Of a DNA stretch of 64,000 bases, positions 23,477 through 32,384 are shown in pieces. Each line of letters starts with the position of its first letter. Position 1 is the first letter of the stretch. The notes beneath the pieces are model-generated. The model ran no database searches and had not been told where the DNA came from. It saw only the letters and a program-made list of their open reading frames with translations. The position numbers were made by a program, and so were the translations under genes. The DNA is from CAYILR01 sp964364175 (lineage in GTDB: Bacteria > Bdellovibrionota > UBA1018). The stretch is from assembly GCA_964364175.1 (NCBI GenBank), contig CAYILR010000010.1:37831-101830 (forward strand), written 5' to 3'.

Positions 23477-23680
23477 ATGAAAGATGACTATAAAATAAAA
23501 AAAGAAACAGCGAATGTTTCAATTCAAGTCGAAAAGGAAATTGTCGAAGCACTGAAGGCGATGGAGACCTACAGCAAACACACAGTTTCTGAAATCGCTA
23601 ATACAGCGTTGAAACGCTATATTTCATCGCACAAGGATTTTTTGCCACCCGATTATAACAAGGGTAAATCGTCGTTCTGA
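23477..23680 (+). CDS. Small ribbon-helix-helix-like protein
   Basis: A 67-residue protein with the pattern of a MetJ/Arc-type ribbon-helix-helix: a polar strand 'TANVSIQVEKEIVEALKAMETYSKHTVSEIANTALKRYISSH' with helix-turn-helix spacing, then a short tail. Such proteins are often small DNA-binding regulators or antitoxins. It starts at ATG 23477 with GAGG eight bases before it and lies 12 nt after the VWA gene, so it is probably in the lysine operon. No toxin-like gene follows. A regulator role is inference. Confidence 0.72.
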   Translation: MKDDYKIKKETANVSIQVEKEIVEALKAMETYSKHTVSEIANTALKRYISSHKDFLPPDYNKGKSSF

Positions 23681-24399
23681 TCCGCTTCGAAGGCGAATGC
23701 TTCTTCTAGCTGTGTGAGTTGAGTCATGACTTTTGCCAGTGCTGGGCATTCTTTTGGGCTCGTGGTTACTACGGATGCAATTGCAACTTCATCAATTGCA
23801 TCGAGAAACTGTAAGCTTTTAGAAAGCTCAATCGTCAGAGTGTCTAATTCAATACGTATCTGAATTGGAGCTTCATCCAGGGTGTTAAGCCCAGGTTCGG
23901 TTTTGCTGATTCGAACAAAAGCTCGGATAGCCTGAGGAGTCAGTCCTTTGAATGCGCTCAGAGATTTTCGAATTGCACCGTTGTTTTTCAAGCCATAAAT
24001 CTCGGCATTGCTCAGCCGCCACTGGAATTTTACTTCACTGACTTGGGTAACAGCATCGAGCAGTTCAGAGTGAGGAGAAAAATCTGCAGGGAGTGCGTAA
24101 ACACAATCTCTGGAATTTTGAGCGGAAATTTGTGAGTTAGAAACAGGATTGATTTCTACAGGGACAGTACTGGTGGGTTTGGTTGGGATTGCTGCCAGCG
24201 TCGAAGTTGTCGTTGTAGGTTCTGTTTTTATTTCAGGTTTTTTTGCATCAGACTTGGGCGCCTCTGTTTCAGGTGCAGCCGATAGTTTTGAAATGCTGGG
24301 TGCAACTGGAGTACAGCGAGCAGCCACGACAGCAATCGCAAACACGGAAAAAAAGATAGTCCAAGTATGTTTCGGTCGTTCGTTTTCACGGTGCTTCAT
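23653..24399 (-). CDS. Exported or membrane-anchored protein of unknown function
   Basis: I do not recognise the family. ATG 24399 (248 residues) has GGAGG seven bases upstream, so I prefer it over the start at 24420. One N-terminal hydrophobic segment ('TIFFSVFAIAVVAARC') could be a signal peptide with a poor lipobox (Arg before the Cys) or a membrane anchor. A Thr/Pro/Lys-rich linker of about 60 residues follows, then a globular acidic domain of about 140 residues. The 3' end overlaps the convergent small gene by 28 bp. Confidence 0.75.
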   Translation of the reverse strand: MKHRENERPKHTWTIFFSVFAIAVVAARCTPVAPSISKLSAAPETEAPKSDAKKPEIKTEPTTTTSTLAAIPTKPTSTVPVEINPVSNSQISAQNSRDCVYALPADFSPHSELLDAVTQVSEVKFQWRLSNAEIYGLKNNGAIRKSLSAFKGLTPQAIRAFVRISKTEPGLNTLDEAPIQIRIELDTLTIELSKSLQFLDAIDEVAIASVVTTSPKECPALAKVMTQLTQLEEAFAFEADQNDDLPLL

Positions 24400-24541
24400 A
24401 AAGAAACCTCCGGAGGGCATTATTCAAGTTCTATGCCAGATGTGCGGACGTGAAAAAGAGCCTAAAAACAGGCTGAAAAGCTATAGCCCTGAATGAAACC
24501 CATTGAGTGTCAAAATGGGTGTTTAGGTTCTAGACGACTGA

Positions 24542-26551
24542 CTAAACTACAGACTGATCTATGAGCTCTGCGATGTCCATGACTTTGACTTTGTCCTGGA
24601 TCTCCTTGGTTTTGACACCATCGGAGATCATCGTCATGCAGAAAGGACAGGCTGCTGCGACAATACCTGCTTTTGTAGCAATCGCCTGTTCGGTGCGTGT
24701 GACATTGATACGCTTACCGATAGTTTCTTCCATCCACATACGACCGCCCCCCGCACCACAGCAAAGGCTTTGATCGTGATGGCTTTTCATTTCCACAAGT
24801 CGGGCAGAAGGCAGAGACTTGAGAATTTCACGAGGCTGTTCGTATACATTATTCCAGCGACCCAGGTAGCAACTGTCGTGGAAAGTGATGGTTTCGTCGA
24901 CACCCTTGGTCGGTTTCAATTTTCCTTCGGAGAGCATTCGAGCAATGAATTGCGAATGGTGATACACCTCATAGTTTCCACCAAAATCCTTGTATTCATT
25001 TTTTAGAATGTTGAAACAATGGGGACAGGCGGTCACGATTTTCTTTACTTGATAGCGATTCATGGTTTCGACATTGGCCTGCGCGAGAGTTTGGAAAAGG
25101 TACTCGTTACCGATTCGGCGAGCAGCGTCGCCCGTGCATTTTTCTTCGGTACCCAGCATGGCAAATCGAATTCCTGCTTTTTTGAGCAAGCTGACAAATG
25201 CGCGCAATACTTTTTTATTTCGATCATCAAATGATCCCGCACAACCCACCCAGAGGAGCAGATCAACGCTGGCATCCTCAGCCATGGTTTTGACATTGAG
25301 TCCCTCGGCCCAGTTGGCACGGTCCGAAGGGCTAAACGCCCAGGGGCTTGAGTTGGTCTCCATGTTTTTGAAAACAGTCTGTACTTCAGCGGGAAATTTG
25401 GACTCCATCATCACCAGATTGCGGCGAATGTCGTAGATTTTGTCAGTGTGCTCGATGAATACGGGACAAGCCACCTCGCAGGCGCGGCAAGAGGTGCAAG
25501 CCCAGATCACATCTTCAGTGACGTTTTGATCAATGACAGAAGTGACTTCTTCGGCCTTGCCAGCAAGAATCAGTTCTTTATTCCGATAGAGATTGCTCTT
25601 GAGGTCAACGATCAGAGCCTTTGGACTCAATGGTTTTTGTGTATTGTAGGCTGGGCAGAGATCCTGGCAACGTCCGCACTCAGTACAAGAGTAAAGATCG
25701 AGAGTGTCCTTCCAACTCATGTCTGTGATCTTCGCAGCCCCGTACTGGGTGACTGACTCGTCTTCAAAATTGATCTTCGTCATTCCTTTTTCGCGGTCCA
25801 GTTTTTTCAAGAATGTGTTCGGAGCCGAGGTGACGATGTGAAGGTGCTTGGAGCTAGGAATGAAGCAAGCAAAACCTAAAACCAAAAGCATGTGAACCCA
25901 TTTAAATACAATCCCAAGGACATGATAGGCGGGAGTATCGAGATTCAAAATTCCACCGAGAATTTTGGAGAATCCATAGGCAAAAAACATGTGCTCCGAA
26001 TACCAGTGTGGGTCCCCCAGCATCAGGAATGCATCCATGAATAAAATCGAAATCATCAATCCGCCGGTGAAAGACAGCACCACCATGGCATCATGGGATT
26101 TGCCGAGTCCCTCAGGACGAATCACGAGTCTACGGTAGAATGCCGCGGCAACAGCAACGATGATTGCGCCCACAAAGAAATCCTGAACCATGACCAAAAT
26201 TTGGTAGGGGAGATGCCCAATGAATTCAAAATTTGCGTTGGGAATCAGAAAACCCAGCAGAGTTGTGGAAAACTGTTCCAGTGTTCCCACAGTAATGATG
26301 ATGAAGCCCCAAAAGATCGTGGCGTGCATGACGCCAATCCACTTTTTTCGAAAGACAGCGCGCTGTCCGAACACATCAATGAGTCCTTCACGAATTCGCT
26401 CAGGAATGCGAGTGAGAGGTGGGACCTTGCCATTGAGCTTTTTCATCAATTTGAACAAGATAGAAAATTTGTAACCGGCGTATCCGAAGGCGGATCCCGC
26501 AACGATTACAAATGCAATGGATTGAATGGTCAAAATCATCTGTTCACTCAT
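24542..26551 (-). CDS. Membrane iron-sulfur oxidoreductase, EtfD/HdrD-like (probable ETF:quinone oxidoreductase)
   Basis: A 669-residue protein. Residues 1-240 hold about six membrane helices of the NarI-like type with several His (possible haem ligands). Two [4Fe-4S] motifs follow ('CTECGRCQDLCP' at 289-300 and 'CTSCRACEVACP' near 355), then two CCG domains ('GCAGSFDDR', 'EKCTGDAARR', 'ACPHCF'; and 'FHDSCYLGRWN', 'LCCGAGGGRMW', 'AACPFC'). This layout fits EtfD-type enzymes that pass electrons from ETF to menaquinone. etfAB lie 1.3 kb upstream on the same strand, which supports the role. Confidence 0.9.
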   Translation of the reverse strand: MSEQMILTIQSIAFVIVAGSAFGYAGYKFSILFKLMKKLNGKVPPLTRIPERIREGLIDVFGQRAVFRKKWIGVMHATIFWGFIIITVGTLEQFSTTLLGFLIPNANFEFIGHLPYQILVMVQDFFVGAIIVAVAAAFYRRLVIRPEGLGKSHDAMVVLSFTGGLMISILFMDAFLMLGDPHWYSEHMFFAYGFSKILGGILNLDTPAYHVLGIVFKWVHMLLVLGFACFIPSSKHLHIVTSAPNTFLKKLDREKGMTKINFEDESVTQYGAAKITDMSWKDTLDLYSCTECGRCQDLCPAYNTQKPLSPKALIVDLKSNLYRNKELILAGKAEEVTSVIDQNVTEDVIWACTSCRACEVACPVFIEHTDKIYDIRRNLVMMESKFPAEVQTVFKNMETNSSPWAFSPSDRANWAEGLNVKTMAEDASVDLLLWVGCAGSFDDRNKKVLRAFVSLLKKAGIRFAMLGTEEKCTGDAARRIGNEYLFQTLAQANVETMNRYQVKKIVTACPHCFNILKNEYKDFGGNYEVYHHSQFIARMLSEGKLKPTKGVDETITFHDSCYLGRWNNVYEQPREILKSLPSARLVEMKSHHDQSLCCGAGGGRMWMEETIGKRINVTRTEQAIATKAGIVAAACPFCMTMISDGVKTKEIQDKVKVMDIAELIDQSVV

Positions 26552-26626
26552 AATGGTTTTCCCGAATTTCTTTATACAAAAAACTAACAGTTACACTGTT
26601 TTGAGTCAAACTTTGGAATCAAATCA

Positions 26627-27757
26627 TTATTTTTGGGTCATCCAATAGGCCAACAAGGGATCTGTGGGTTCAAAGCTCAAATCATGACCAATGCTTTTTT
26701 TGATATGTCCTAGCTGGAGTAATCGTTTGGCTGTGGCACGAACAGTGGAATGGGCCCCCAAATGATTGTCCGCGATAAACTGATGTGAGGTGACTGCAAC
26801 TCCCGGATAGAGTGCGATGGCGCGATATACTTGTCTTTGAATTCCAGTCAGCGGCTCAATCGTAGTTTCAAAACCATTTTGCTCCTGCGCTAAAACATCT
26901 TCGATAACTTCCTGCATTGCTGGAAATTGGGAAGGAGAATCATTGAGTCTTTCCCAAGCGAAGTATCCAGCGAGTTGAACATAATAGGGATGTCCTTGCG
27001 TGACTCGGACCACCTCTGTGATCCACTCCGTCAGTCCGGGTCGTCGAAACTGGATCAAATGGTTTTCTAAAAATCGCACGGCATCCGGTAAAGGAGGAAG
27101 TTCCAAATGTGTTACGAGAGCGCTTTGATAAAAAGCTCTCTTTTTGTGAGTAAACATTTCTTGGAGCACTGAGGGTAAACTGCCGGAAAAAAAAACAGTG
27201 GTATTTTTTAGGCGTTGGATGCTTGCCCGGAGGTGTTTTTCAACCTCAGTTGCATTTTCGAATGAAAGTAGCTCCTGCACTTCATCCAAAATCAGTAGCT
27301 TGCGACCAGAGCTCGGAGTTCGGTCAAACCAAACCAATAATTCATCTAAGGTTTCTAAGCCTGCGGATTTTTCACGAACATCAAAGCTGAACTCCGGCTC
27401 ACCTTGTGCTGAGATGGAAAATTTGGGTGCTAGTTTGGGTAACCCCTTTTTGATCCACCCGGATATTTTTTCCCAAGGTTCTGTTTGCGCACGTACCATC
27501 GAGCGGCCCAAGACAGAAACCATCTCAGAAACTCGTGCGCATCGAAAAAGATCCACATTAGCAACTTTGATTTCGTGTCGGAGTTCTTGGGTCAGGACCT
27601 CTAGAAGGCTCGACTTCCCGTATCGTCTAGGAGCAATCAGCAGAGTGTTTTGCCCCCCCCATGCGCGCCTAGCTAGAAGTTCTTTTTCAGCAGTCCGATT
27701 AAAAAAAAGATTGCCGCTGGCTAGACCTTTGACTTTGAAAGGGTTGATTTTTTTCAT
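26627..27757 (-). CDS. ATP_2-family (archaeal-type) ATPase with C-terminal winged helix
   Basis: A 376-residue STAND-like P-loop protein: Walker A 'APRRYGKSSLL' near residue 43, Walker B 'KLLILDEVQEL' near 152, 'VFFSGSLPSVL' as sensor 1, and a C-terminal winged-helix ('YRAIALYPGVAVTSHQFIADNHLGAHSTVRATAKRLLQLGHIKKS') ending in 'DPLLAYWM', all typical of the ATP_2/'ATPase AAA' group with unknown function. It stands between the EtfD-like gene and etfAB, though nothing links it to electron transfer. The start lies inside a palindromic repeat region that may be its own operator. Confidence 0.85.
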   Translation of the reverse strand: MKKINPFKVKGLASGNLFFNRTAEKELLARRAWGGQNTLLIAPRRYGKSSLLEVLTQELRHEIKVANVDLFRCARVSEMVSVLGRSMVRAQTEPWEKISGWIKKGLPKLAPKFSISAQGEPEFSFDVREKSAGLETLDELLVWFDRTPSSGRKLLILDEVQELLSFENATEVEKHLRASIQRLKNTTVFFSGSLPSVLQEMFTHKKRAFYQSALVTHLELPPLPDAVRFLENHLIQFRRPGLTEWITEVVRVTQGHPYYVQLAGYFAWERLNDSPSQFPAMQEVIEDVLAQEQNGFETTIEPLTGIQRQVYRAIALYPGVAVTSHQFIADNHLGAHSTVRATAKRLLQLGHIKKSIGHDLSFEPTDPLLAYWMTQK

Positions 27758-27788
27758 GTCATAATTAATGTGACATAGTTTATGACAT
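27756..27788 (-). promoter_or_regulatory. Inverted repeats over the start of the ATPase gene
   Basis: ATGTCATAA (27756-27764) and TTATGACAT (27780-27788) form a perfect 9-bp inverted repeat with a 15-nt spacer, and a third related copy, ATGTGACAT, lies between them. The left arm includes the ATG of the ATPase gene. It looks like an operator cluster for autoregulation by the winged-helix domain, or for another regulator. Confidence 0.45.
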
Positions 27789-27856
27789 TAGGCAACGGTA
27801 AAACGATTTCCTGGACCGGCTATGTCCCCAGCGGGGATATTATCTTAAGCTGTAAA

Positions 27857-27875
27857 AACGTGATTTAATCGCGTT
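27857..27875 (-). terminator. Probable terminator after etfA
   Basis: AACGTGATT (27857-27865) and AATCGCGTT (27867-27875) pair with one mismatch. On the minus strand the stem is followed by TTT. It lies 10 bp after the etfA stop. Confidence 0.45.
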
Positions 27876-27884
27876 TAATGATGA

Positions 27885-28853
27885 TCAGTGCTCTTTAAGC
27901 TTCTTGAATTCTTCTTTCAGAACTGGCACCACGGTGAACAAATCGCCCACGACTCCGTAGTCAGCGACTTGGAAAATCGGTGCTTCGGGATCGGTGTTGA
28001 TCGCCACGATAGTTTTGGAGGTTCTCATTCCCGCCAAATGCTGAATCGCTCCACTGATTCCGCAGGCGATGTACAGAGTGGGGGAAACGACTTTTCCAGT
28101 TTGACCAACTTGGTCGCGGTGCGGGCGATAGCCTGCATCCACAGCTGCGCGCGAGGCGCCGACTGCAGCTCCCAGGACGTCTGCCAGCTCTTCCAACATT
28201 TTGAAGTTTTCTGCGTTCTTCAATGATCGACCACCCGATACGACGATCGGTGCTTCGGTCACATCAGGACGAGCAGACGAACCTTTGACGACTTCGGTGA
28301 CTTTGGTTTTGAGGTCGCTCAAAGACACGTTCAAAGTCGCGGTTTGTGCTGATTTGCTGGTGTCGGGCTTGGGAATTCCCAGAGCATTCGCACGAACGGT
28401 CGCGATTTGCGGTCCAGATCCCAAGAACTCGACTTCCACAGTGGCTTTGCCTGCGTAAATTGGACGACGAACTTTCAGTTTTCCGCCATCAAACGAAAGC
28501 TGGGTGCAATCGCTCGCGAGACCCACGTTCAATCGTGCTGCAATCCGAGGCATCAAGTCACGCCCGGTTGGAGTATGAGATGCCAAAACCGCTTCAGGTT
28601 TTTCTGCGTTCAAAAGATCGACGATTACTTTTGAATAAGCTTCTGAGGTGTAGAACTTCAACCCAGCGTTGTCAGCCACATGAACTTTGGTAGCACCATA
28701 ATGCCCTAGTTCAGCGGCGAGTCCCGCGATGCCTTCACCCAAAAGAACCACATGGGTTTCGTTACCACCCGCGGCTGAAGCTCCGATGAGTTCAAACGTC
28801 GATTTTTTCAGACGACCCTCTCTTTGTTCTGCAACAACGAATACTTTAGCCAT
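27885..28853 (-). CDS. etfA: Electron transfer flavoprotein alpha subunit
   Basis: EtfA binds FAD and passes electrons from acyl-CoA and related dehydrogenases. The C-terminal FAD domain is clear: 'VSGGRSLKNAENFKMLEELADVLGAAVGASRAAVDAGYRPHRDQVGQTGKVVSPTLYIACGISGAIQHLAGM', then 'TIVAINTDPEAPIFQVADYGVVGDLFTVVPVL'. At 322 residues it is normal. It follows etfB by 3 nt in one operon. The electrons probably go to the EtfD-like protein encoded downstream. Confidence 0.97.
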   Translation of the reverse strand: MAKVFVVAEQREGRLKKSTFELIGASAAGGNETHVVLLGEGIAGLAAELGHYGATKVHVADNAGLKFYTSEAYSKVIVDLLNAEKPEAVLASHTPTGRDLMPRIAARLNVGLASDCTQLSFDGGKLKVRRPIYAGKATVEVEFLGSGPQIATVRANALGIPKPDTSKSAQTATLNVSLSDLKTKVTEVVKGSSARPDVTEAPIVVSGGRSLKNAENFKMLEELADVLGAAVGASRAAVDAGYRPHRDQVGQTGKVVSPTLYIACGISGAIQHLAGMRTSKTIVAINTDPEAPIFQVADYGVVGDLFTVVPVLKEEFKKLKEH

Positions 28854-28856
28854 AAA

Positions 28857-29624
28857 TCAAACCACCTTTGCTTCTTCGTGAAGGAGACGGACCAGCTCTT
28901 TTGCTTGAGCTGCTGCATCTCCGGAGATTTTCTTCCCGGCTTGCTTGGGCGGAGGAAGTTGAAAATTTTTGTATTTAATTTTTTGATCGGCATCTGACGC
29001 GCCCACATCTGCGGCCTTCAAAGCCTTCACTTCCTTTTTCTTGGCCTTCATGATGTTCGGCAAGCTGGCGTAGCGAGGTTCGTTCAAACCTTTTTGTGCA
29101 GCGATCAAAGCCGGCAGAGAAGTTTCAATCATCTCAAAAGCACCGCCTTCAATCTCGCGTTTACACTTCACAGAAGCCGCGTTGTACTCAACGTTCAAAA
29201 CCACAGTCGCATAGGGCATCCCAAAATATTCAGCAATCAACTGGCTGGTTTGTGCCGCACCATCATCAATGGCTTCTTTGCCCGTGAAAACGATGTCCAC
29301 TTTTGCTTCTTTTTTCAGAGCGCCAGCGATAGCCTTGGCTGCATAGTTATTGTCAGCTGTCTCTGGAATTTCGATGTGAACACCGTTGTCAGCGCCCATC
29401 GCGAGAGCGGTACGAATGGTTTCGACCACTCGTGCGGGACCTGCGGAAACAACGGTTACCGTGCTTCCCGCATTTTTTTCGCGCAAGCGAAGCGCCTCCT
29501 CGACAGCGAATTCATCATAAGGAGACATGATCCATTTGATGCCCGCGGTGTCGATTCCGTCACCGCTTAATTTAATTTTGGTTTCTGTGTCTGGAACTTG
29601 CTTGATACAAACGTAAATGTTCAT
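28857..29624 (-). CDS. etfB: Electron transfer flavoprotein beta subunit
   Basis: EtfB, 255 residues, binds AMP (or FAD in bifurcating types). Family pattern: 'YVCIKQVPDTETKIKL', 'SPYDEFAVEEALRLREK', 'VTVVSAGPARVVETIRTALAMGADNGVHI', 'VDIVFTGKEAIDDGAAQTSQLIAEYFGMPYATVV' and 'ALIAAQKGLNEPRYASLPNIMKAKKKEVKAL'. It begins the etfBA operon; the 179-bp gap to the next divergent gene must hold the promoters for both sides. I could not tell a bifurcating from a non-bifurcating type by eye. Confidence 0.97.
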   Translation of the reverse strand: MNIYVCIKQVPDTETKIKLSGDGIDTAGIKWIMSPYDEFAVEEALRLREKNAGSTVTVVSAGPARVVETIRTALAMGADNGVHIEIPETADNNYAAKAIAGALKKEAKVDIVFTGKEAIDDGAAQTSQLIAEYFGMPYATVVLNVEYNAASVKCKREIEGGAFEMIETSLPALIAAQKGLNEPRYASLPNIMKAKKKEVKALKAADVGASDADQKIKYKNFQLPPPKQAGKKISGDAAAQAKELVRLLHEEAKVV

Positions 29625-29803
29625 AGGGCTGCAATATAACGTGACACGGGAAAAGAAAATGGAAAATCATGCTGACAATTTGAACAGCTGTCTATTTTTT
29701 GAACACATCAAAGCAGTCTTAGGTTGCTGCTTAGTTTTTAGTTATGACGCGCATGGCCTAGAATTTGCAATTGATCTTAGGGAAGGAGGTTTCGAGGAAA
29801 ACG

Positions 29804-30910
29804 GTGAAAACATACCAGTCTGTCATATATATTTTCGTTTTAGTACTGGCATTTTTGACCAACAGGGGCGCATTTGCAGATTCAACCTGTATGGCATGCA
29901 ATGGATCGGCGGATCGGGTTGGATTAAAAAAGCAGGTTGAAATTTTAAACAGTCCTCTGAAAGGGTTTGAGCCCCATCTTTTTTGCAACAAACCGTATGA
30001 TTCAATCTGTAGTGATTATTCTTACAATGGGCAAGTCAAAAAAAAATTGAATACGGCCAAGCAAAAAGCAGTTGAAAAGCTGATTCAGAAAAGGCAGCTG
30101 CAACGCTCTGAAATGAATCAGGCGCTAGCAGGAGCAGGCAGTTTAGATGACTCTCCGAGATTACAATATTTAAATCATCTTCTAGATGGCCTAGATAATA
30201 CGCAGGAACTTCGTTCATTTTACACCTTGGTTAAGGATCTATTGATGGAAAGAATCGAACGCCAAATGGGGGTGAAAGAAAGTACTCTGAGAGAAATGCG
30301 TAAAGAGGTTCAAGAAGTTACCGTATTGTCTGCAAAGGAATATGCAAATTCGTGCAATGCTGTTGGGAATGTTTATTATTTTTGTGGCAACGACGCGTTG
30401 TTGCCGGGGGGATTTGTTGCAAATTGTAATGGACAGAAGGCCGTTGTAGTTTGTCCGGCTCTTTATATTCTGAATAGTTCAAAAAATAATTTTAGAGGGA
30501 TGGCAATGGTATTGGCGCATGAAATGTCTCACTATATTGACAACGCAGAATCGAACGGCGTGGATCGAACTTTTCCGGATGCATATAAGAAATTGATTGC
30601 TTGCAGTCACGATACAAGCGCAGAAAATATTGCTGACTATTGGGCAATCGAAACGATGGGGATAATGTTATATCAGTTTCAAAATCCGGATGAAATTTTT
30701 TCTTTTCTTAAAGATTCTATGCACGGACTCTGTGAAACTCCAGGAGGCATGCATGCGAGTGGATATCAGCGGATTGGTGATTTTTTGAGAAACAATCCTA
30801 CTATTAAGCGGGTGATGAAGTGTGGTCCGATGTCACTACCTTGGGAGTTTTGGCGCGAAGCTGTGTTTGAAGAAAAAGCTGTTTGTACGCCAACCGGGTC
30901 TGAACTCTAA
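29804..30910 (+). CDS. Secreted M13-like (neprilysin-type) zinc metallopeptidase
   Basis: GTG 29804 (368 residues) is preferred because GAGG lies six bases before it and a signal peptide follows directly (ending near GAFA, then DSTC). The zinc site is 'LAHEMSHYID' (His239, Glu240, His243 from this start) with the third ligand in 'AENIADYWA' (Glu274, Asp278), the HExxH...ENxAD layout of family M13. The last part, 'MHASGYQRIGDFLRNN' then 'RVMKC', matches the M13 C-terminal 'HAPGKYRVNGSLSN...F.C'. It is half the size of neprilysin, with a Cys-rich N-terminal region. Extracellular or periplasmic. Confidence 0.8.
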   Translation: MKTYQSVIYIFVLVLAFLTNRGAFADSTCMACNGSADRVGLKKQVEILNSPLKGFEPHLFCNKPYDSICSDYSYNGQVKKKLNTAKQKAVEKLIQKRQLQRSEMNQALAGAGSLDDSPRLQYLNHLLDGLDNTQELRSFYTLVKDLLMERIERQMGVKESTLREMRKEVQEVTVLSAKEYANSCNAVGNVYYFCGNDALLPGGFVANCNGQKAVVVCPALYILNSSKNNFRGMAMVLAHEMSHYIDNAESNGVDRTFPDAYKKLIACSHDTSAENIADYWAIETMGIMLYQFQNPDEIFSFLKDSMHGLCETPGGMHASGYQRIGDFLRNNPTIKRVMKCGPMSLPWEFWREAVFEEKAVCTPTGSEL

Positions 30911-30984
30911 ATCCAATTCTAGGATCAATCGATAGTTTGCAGATCGGTTTTACTTCCAGCGCTGGAAATGATTCATTATCAAGA

Positions 30985-31635
30985 GTGAAAACACTCCTCA
31001 TTGGTTTCATGCTCATAGCAATCAGCATTCCTGAATTAACGCAGGCGTCCAGCAAGGTTTTCTACATACAAGGTGAGGCGGTCCAGGGTGAGAAAAAAAT
31101 TAAGGCAGTCGGAGAGATACTGGAAGAAAAAGTAGTCATCTCTACTCAATCGGACTCTATTCTGGGAATTGAGTTCAAAGACGGATCCCGGGTGAAAATT
31201 CCTCCATCCTCGCGTGTCAAGATTCTCAAAAGTGCTGGTGAGGTTGAGTTGCAGCTGGTTCGAGGGCGAATTTTTTCGAAAGTGAAGAAGTCCGAGGTGA
31301 GCGACAAATCCCATTTTAAGATTCGGTCGCAGTCGGCTGTGATGGGGGTTCGAGGGACAGAGTTTTTTGCTTCAGTCGACGAACAAAGCCATGATTTGTG
31401 GATGTGTGTGAACGAAGGGAAGGTGGAAATTTCATCGGAAGGCACTGCGAAGCCGATTTTAGTTCCGGCCGGGCTCGGAGTTTTTGCGCCAACAGGCAAA
31501 CTGATTACCGAACCCAAGCCCTTCGCGTGGACCAAGAAACTGAATTGGAACATGGATCCCTCGCAAGGTGAAATCCAAGATGAGACTGTTATTCCCAAAT
31601 ATTCTGCGAACCTTCTGAAGCAGCAGTACGACTGA
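30985..31635 (+). CDS. Secreted FecR-domain protein
   Basis: GTG 30985 gives a signal peptide (KTLLIGFMLIAISIPELTQA). The mature part has a FecR domain: 'VVISTQSDSILGIEFKDGSRVKIPPSSRVKIL', 'LVRGRIFSKVKK', 'FKIRSQSAVMGVRGTEFFASVDEQ', 'VNEGKVEIS', 'VPAGLGVFAPTGK'. There is no transmembrane sigma-regulator segment, so it is a free periplasmic FecR-domain protein of the kind often found beside barrels and TPR proteins rather than an anti-sigma factor. The stop overlaps the next gene by 1 nt. An earlier start at 30937 is possible. Confidence 0.82.
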   Translation: MKTLLIGFMLIAISIPELTQASSKVFYIQGEAVQGEKKIKAVGEILEEKVVISTQSDSILGIEFKDGSRVKIPPSSRVKILKSAGEVELQLVRGRIFSKVKKSEVSDKSHFKIRSQSAVMGVRGTEFFASVDEQSHDLWMCVNEGKVEISSEGTAKPILVPAGLGVFAPTGKLITEPKPFAWTKKLNWNMDPSQGEIQDETVIPKYSANLLKQQYD

Positions 31636-32384
31636 TGACTCAGAAAACCCGAAAATCAATTGCGGTGTTGTTTTTTGCTATCGGTGTTGTTTTTTCTATT
31701 GAGGCGCTGGCATTGACTGAGCGTCGAATGAGTACCGGCTTCAACCCCGATTGGACCGTCCGTCTATTTGAAAAGTGGGACAACTGGACACCGATGCTCG
31801 AGTACCAAGGCAATCACATTCAAGGATTGCCCCTCACGCAGACAGTGACATTGGGATCGTATAACAATGCTATCGAAGGTTTTCGCTGGGGCATTTTCTA
31901 CCGTCGACTTGCCGGATGGCGGTACGAAGAGGATCTTTTCAAAGACGCCAACGGATGGCAGTGGAAGGATTCCTCACGACGCGCCGAGGACCAGCTGGTG
32001 GTTGATGTGACCCCCAGGGCTGCTTGGACTTTTCTGCCCGGAGAAAACTGGTTGGGTGAGTTCAAGCTGAGGTGGTACCAAACTCTCGAAAATCCGCATC
32101 GTGCGACTTTGAGTATGCGACCCGGAGTCAACTACGCGTGGCTGAGGCAAGACCAGCCTTTTATAAATTTTTACCTGCAGTACGAGGTCTTGGTGCCTGT
32201 GAATTATGCGCAAAGTCTCTTGAGCGCGCAGTGGGCCTATATAGGATCACTCTACCATTTTCAAAAATGGATGCAGGTAGGATTGTACCTGGCCCGACAG
32301 CGGCAGGATTGGATGAACGAGCGAATTCATTGGATGACTCAGTCTTGGCTCGTCGGTGGTTTGCTGATTTTTAAGCGGGATTGA
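31635..32384 (+). CDS. Probable outer-membrane beta-barrel protein
   Basis: A 249-residue exported protein: signal peptide (KSIAVLFFAIGVVFSIEALA), then alternating polar and aromatic segments typical of barrel strands ('FRWGIFYRRLAGWRYEEDLF', 'WLGEFKLRWYQTLENP', 'PFINFYLQYEVLVPV', 'WMQVGLYLARQ') and a last strand 'SWLVGGLLIFKRD'. Tryptophan is unusually common. It is coupled to the FecR gene by a 1-nt overlap. Its 3' end overlaps a convergent gene by 138 bp. The family is not recognised by name. Confidence 0.8.
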   Translation: MTQKTRKSIAVLFFAIGVVFSIEALALTERRMSTGFNPDWTVRLFEKWDNWTPMLEYQGNHIQGLPLTQTVTLGSYNNAIEGFRWGIFYRRLAGWRYEEDLFKDANGWQWKDSSRRAEDQLVVDVTPRAAWTFLPGENWLGEFKLRWYQTLENPHRATLSMRPGVNYAWLRQDQPFINFYLQYEVLVPVNYAQSLLSAQWAYIGSLYHFQKWMQVGLYLARQRQDWMNERIHWMTQSWLVGGLLIFKRD

